Origin: Reticulomyxa filosa
Taxonomy: Eukaryota; Foraminifera; Reticulomyxidae
NCBI GenBank assembly: GCA_000512085.1
Contig: ASPP01005505.1
Span: 1 to 22,255 of the forward strand
Direction: 5' to 3'
Length of the DNA stretch: 22,255 bases
The notes beneath the pieces were generated by a model. That model made no database searches and had not been told where the DNA came from. It saw only the letters and a program-made list of their open reading frames with translations. Numbering within the stretch: position 1 is the first letter of the stretch; each line of letters begins with the position of its first letter. The translations under genes were made by a program, and so were the position numbers. Of this stretch, positions 19,992 through 22,255 are shown one piece after another.

Positions 19992-21668
19992 TTATTTTCC
20001 AGGAAATCTGTGTTTTCCTTTTCTTCTTCTCAGCTGATTAGTTTTTTCATTTGGATCCGTCGATAGAGGCTGTCCATCATAAGCTATTCCATTCTGTTGT
20101 TGCAGTTGTTGTTGCTGCAGCTTTTGTTTTTGAAGTTGTTTCTATATCATCACCAACGCAAAACAAAACGTGCGCAATTGACATTCGCAAAGACTAAAAA
20201 AATACAAACAAAAGCACTCAACTTTGGTTGGCTTTTTCTGCTTTCGAGTAAGAAATCCCTGTTTGAAGCCGCTCTAAAGGACATAAAAAAAAAAAATAGA
20301 CAAATTTAAACAAAAACACGACAAATACAACATTTGACAAAAGAACATATCAAACTCCAAATTCTTTTGAATTAGGTGCTTGTGAAGGCTGTCCATTTGG
20401 AAGTGTATCGGAATGAGGCGCAGTATTAATAATTGGGTCCATAGGCATGGACATGGGCATAGGCATTTGCCCAGGTGGTACTAGTCCTTGTTGCCTCATT
20501 TTTTGACTCCATTCCATTTTTTTTCGATTCACATGTTCTCCAAATACTTCTTTGGCTCGCGCAAATATATCATTTCCGTATTTTCCCCATTGAAAACTTT
20601 TCTCTGCGTTTTCTTTCAATACATCATTTATTTCTTCTCGAATTGTCATTTGTGCTGCATTGAAGTCGTCCCACACGTCACGTGGCAACATATCCATGCT
20701 CCAATTTTTTCGAATACCTTGTTCATCACGTTGGATTGTAGTAACGCGATCAATGCATACAATCGCTGCGCAGAAACAAGAGAAATACAAAACAAAAATT
20801 TTATAACATTACAAATTTATGCGAAAAATGTTTGTTGTTTGTAAACACGTCATCATTAAGTGTTTATCAAATTAAAAAAAAAAAGGGGTGCTTTTTTTAA
20901 TTATTATTTAAAAAAAGTATGTTAAAAGATTACAAACCTCTTTTCAATAGAATTTCCTTCAAAGTGGTAATTGGAGCATTTTCTGCGACATTTTTTAGGT
21001 ATTCCTCTTTTTCCACCAAATCTTTTTATTTTGTTTTGTATGTTAAATGTTTATTTGCTGATTCATCCAATTTGTATTATTATTATTTTGTATTTGTATA
21101 TTTTTAATTATGAATGCATATAATTTGAACTCGTATTATAAACAGGATAAGAGCGTGGATCTAAGTCGGATATTGGAGTAAAAGCTTCTGCATTGACAGG
21201 AATGCCATCATCCAATACCGAGTCTACTTTTTCAAGTTCTCTTTGAGTTATTATATGATTGTATGCTTTTCGAATAGCTTGGATGACAAACAATATTGCT
21301 AAAACCACTAGTAATATTACACTTACTTCTGATCCTGTTGTTTCATTTTATTTCATCTTTTTTTTGTGTGTGATAATGAACGAGTCAAGGCGGAGGGGAA
21401 AAGCTAATTGAACTAAAAATAGTGCGTGTTCTTTGTTTGTAGCTAATTACTATGGCAAACCTGTGGTGACGATAGCTTCTTGAAATGTTGTGAGCTGCCC
21501 ATTCATTGTGCCATTTTGTATTGTTTCGTTGGGCTTCAAAAATGTCCCATTTGCCATCATCTCTTGCTTCTGTTTTTCTTGTTCTGCTTCTTCGCGTGCG
21601 ATTTCTTCACGAACCTCACGAAATATCTCCTCATCTGCTGCATCTGGCGGTTGGGTTTTTTGGGACAT
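19992..21668 (-). CDS. Sec66/Sec71-like subunit of the ER post-translational translocon
   Basis: Five exons in phase: 21668-21461, 21334-21131, 21021-20938, 20765-20356 and 20141-19992, giving 351 residues. A single hydrophobic helix lies at about 73-88, followed by RKAYNHIITQRELEK. The N-terminal 70 residues are Glu/Lys-rich and carry three N-glycosylation sequons (N40, N47, N52). With basic residues after the helix this predicts a lumenal N-terminus and a cytosolic C-terminus, the topology of the yeast Sec71 glycoprotein. The cytosolic part has APITTLKEILLKR, then MLPRDVWDDFNAAQMTIREE and FARAKEVFGEH, matching the Sec66 pattern (LPxxLW, AExELxxEIxxV, IFxxAxE). Yeast Sec66 works with Sec62/Sec63 and Sec72 in post-translational import. 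The C-terminus adds a Met/Pro repeat, a Gln run and a basic RRRRKGK tail not known to me in the family. Exon 2's donor (GTTCAA at 21130) is the least certain. Stop TAA. Confidence 0.75.
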
Positions 21669-22255
21669 GGGAATATTGTGCTTTGCTTCTTGTACTTAGA
21701 TTGGAAGTTCTATTTTTTTTGTCAAAGGTTTTTTCGTGTTCTCACAAACAATATTTTCCTCAAAATGTTAAGTAGAATCGTGAATTTTGTTTCGCGTATT
21801 ATAAATACCTTAGTATATTCTAGCTATAGTTCTTCCTTCCAGAAATTTTAAAAATAGAAGAAAAACTTTAAGAAAAAATATTTGGAAAAAGAAGGAGAAA
21901 GAATAATAAAGAAAAACAAATGAAAAATATTATGTATTGTCATTGACAAGACTGCGGATTACTATTCAATTGTACAAATAATATGTTGGTATTAAAAAAG
22001 ATTTATATTTGTCAGTGTGTATGATACATGAGTCATAACTGACTCCAGAGTTGTAATAACTCAACTCATAAAACATTCATTCTCTTTATTCTCAATTTTC
22101 TTGTACGTTTTAGTTAGCTGAGCTCTCTTTCTTGCATCTCTCTACAAGTGAATAAAAGGAGAAGAAAAAATACGTAGCGGATACGTTAATTACTGTAGTT
22201 ACCAACAGGTAGGTTATTAAATGTTCATGTGCATTAATGATAAAGAATAAGATAT
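21669..22255. other. region upstream of the Sec66-like gene, no gene seen
   Basis: AT-rich sequence that should contain the Sec66-like promoter on the minus strand. Around 22028-22070 two small adjacent inverted repeats occur (GAGTC/GACTC and GAGTT/AACTC stems), too short to interpret. No coding frame is convincing up to the window end. Confidence 0.45.

Overview
The window is AT-rich nuclear DNA from a eukaryote with small, closely packed, intron-rich genes. Seven multi-exon protein genes and two U6 snRNA genes can be modelled. Most introns I could place are about 58-260 nt with GT-AG ends and long T or A runs. TAA, TAG and TGA all end genes, so the nuclear code is standard and ciliate-type recoding is excluded. 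The homopolymer-rich introns, loose 5' splice sites and Asn/Ser-rich proteins suggest a free-living protist. A foraminiferan such as Reticulomyxa is my best guess, but it is only a guess. All exon structures were worked out by hand from reading frame and splice phase, with no transcript evidence.

Layout, left to right: a possible 3' end of an off-window gene (1-54) and a long non-coding stretch; a large orphan helical-repeat (TPR-like) protein on the minus strand (1526-5356); an F-BAR membrane-bending protein with an unusual C-terminal helical domain (minus, 6039-8986); a HAD-superfamily phosphatase with a Ser/Asn-rich tail (minus, 9719-11253); two identical U6 snRNA genes transcribed away from each other in a 174-bp inverted repeat (11522-12041); a seven-transmembrane protein (plus, 12242-13218); a Cdc20/Cdh1 (Fizzy-related) APC/C activator (minus, 14131-17063); a tubby-like protein (minus, 17522-18986); and a Sec66/Sec71-like subunit of the post-translational ER translocon (minus, 19992-21668).

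The genes are ordinary eukaryotic housekeeping and signalling functions: splicing, cell-cycle proteolysis, membrane shaping, ER import and membrane reception. They do not form an operon-like pathway. Six of the seven protein genes lie head-to-tail on the minus strand. The divergent U6 pair sits where transcription switches to the plus strand for the single plus-strand gene. The most unusual items are the perfectly identical back-to-back U6 pair with conserved upstream blocks, the F-BAR domain fusion, the orphan 966-residue protein, the Sec66 homologue with clustered N-glycosylation sequons, and a recurrent CATATG-type palindrome in introns.
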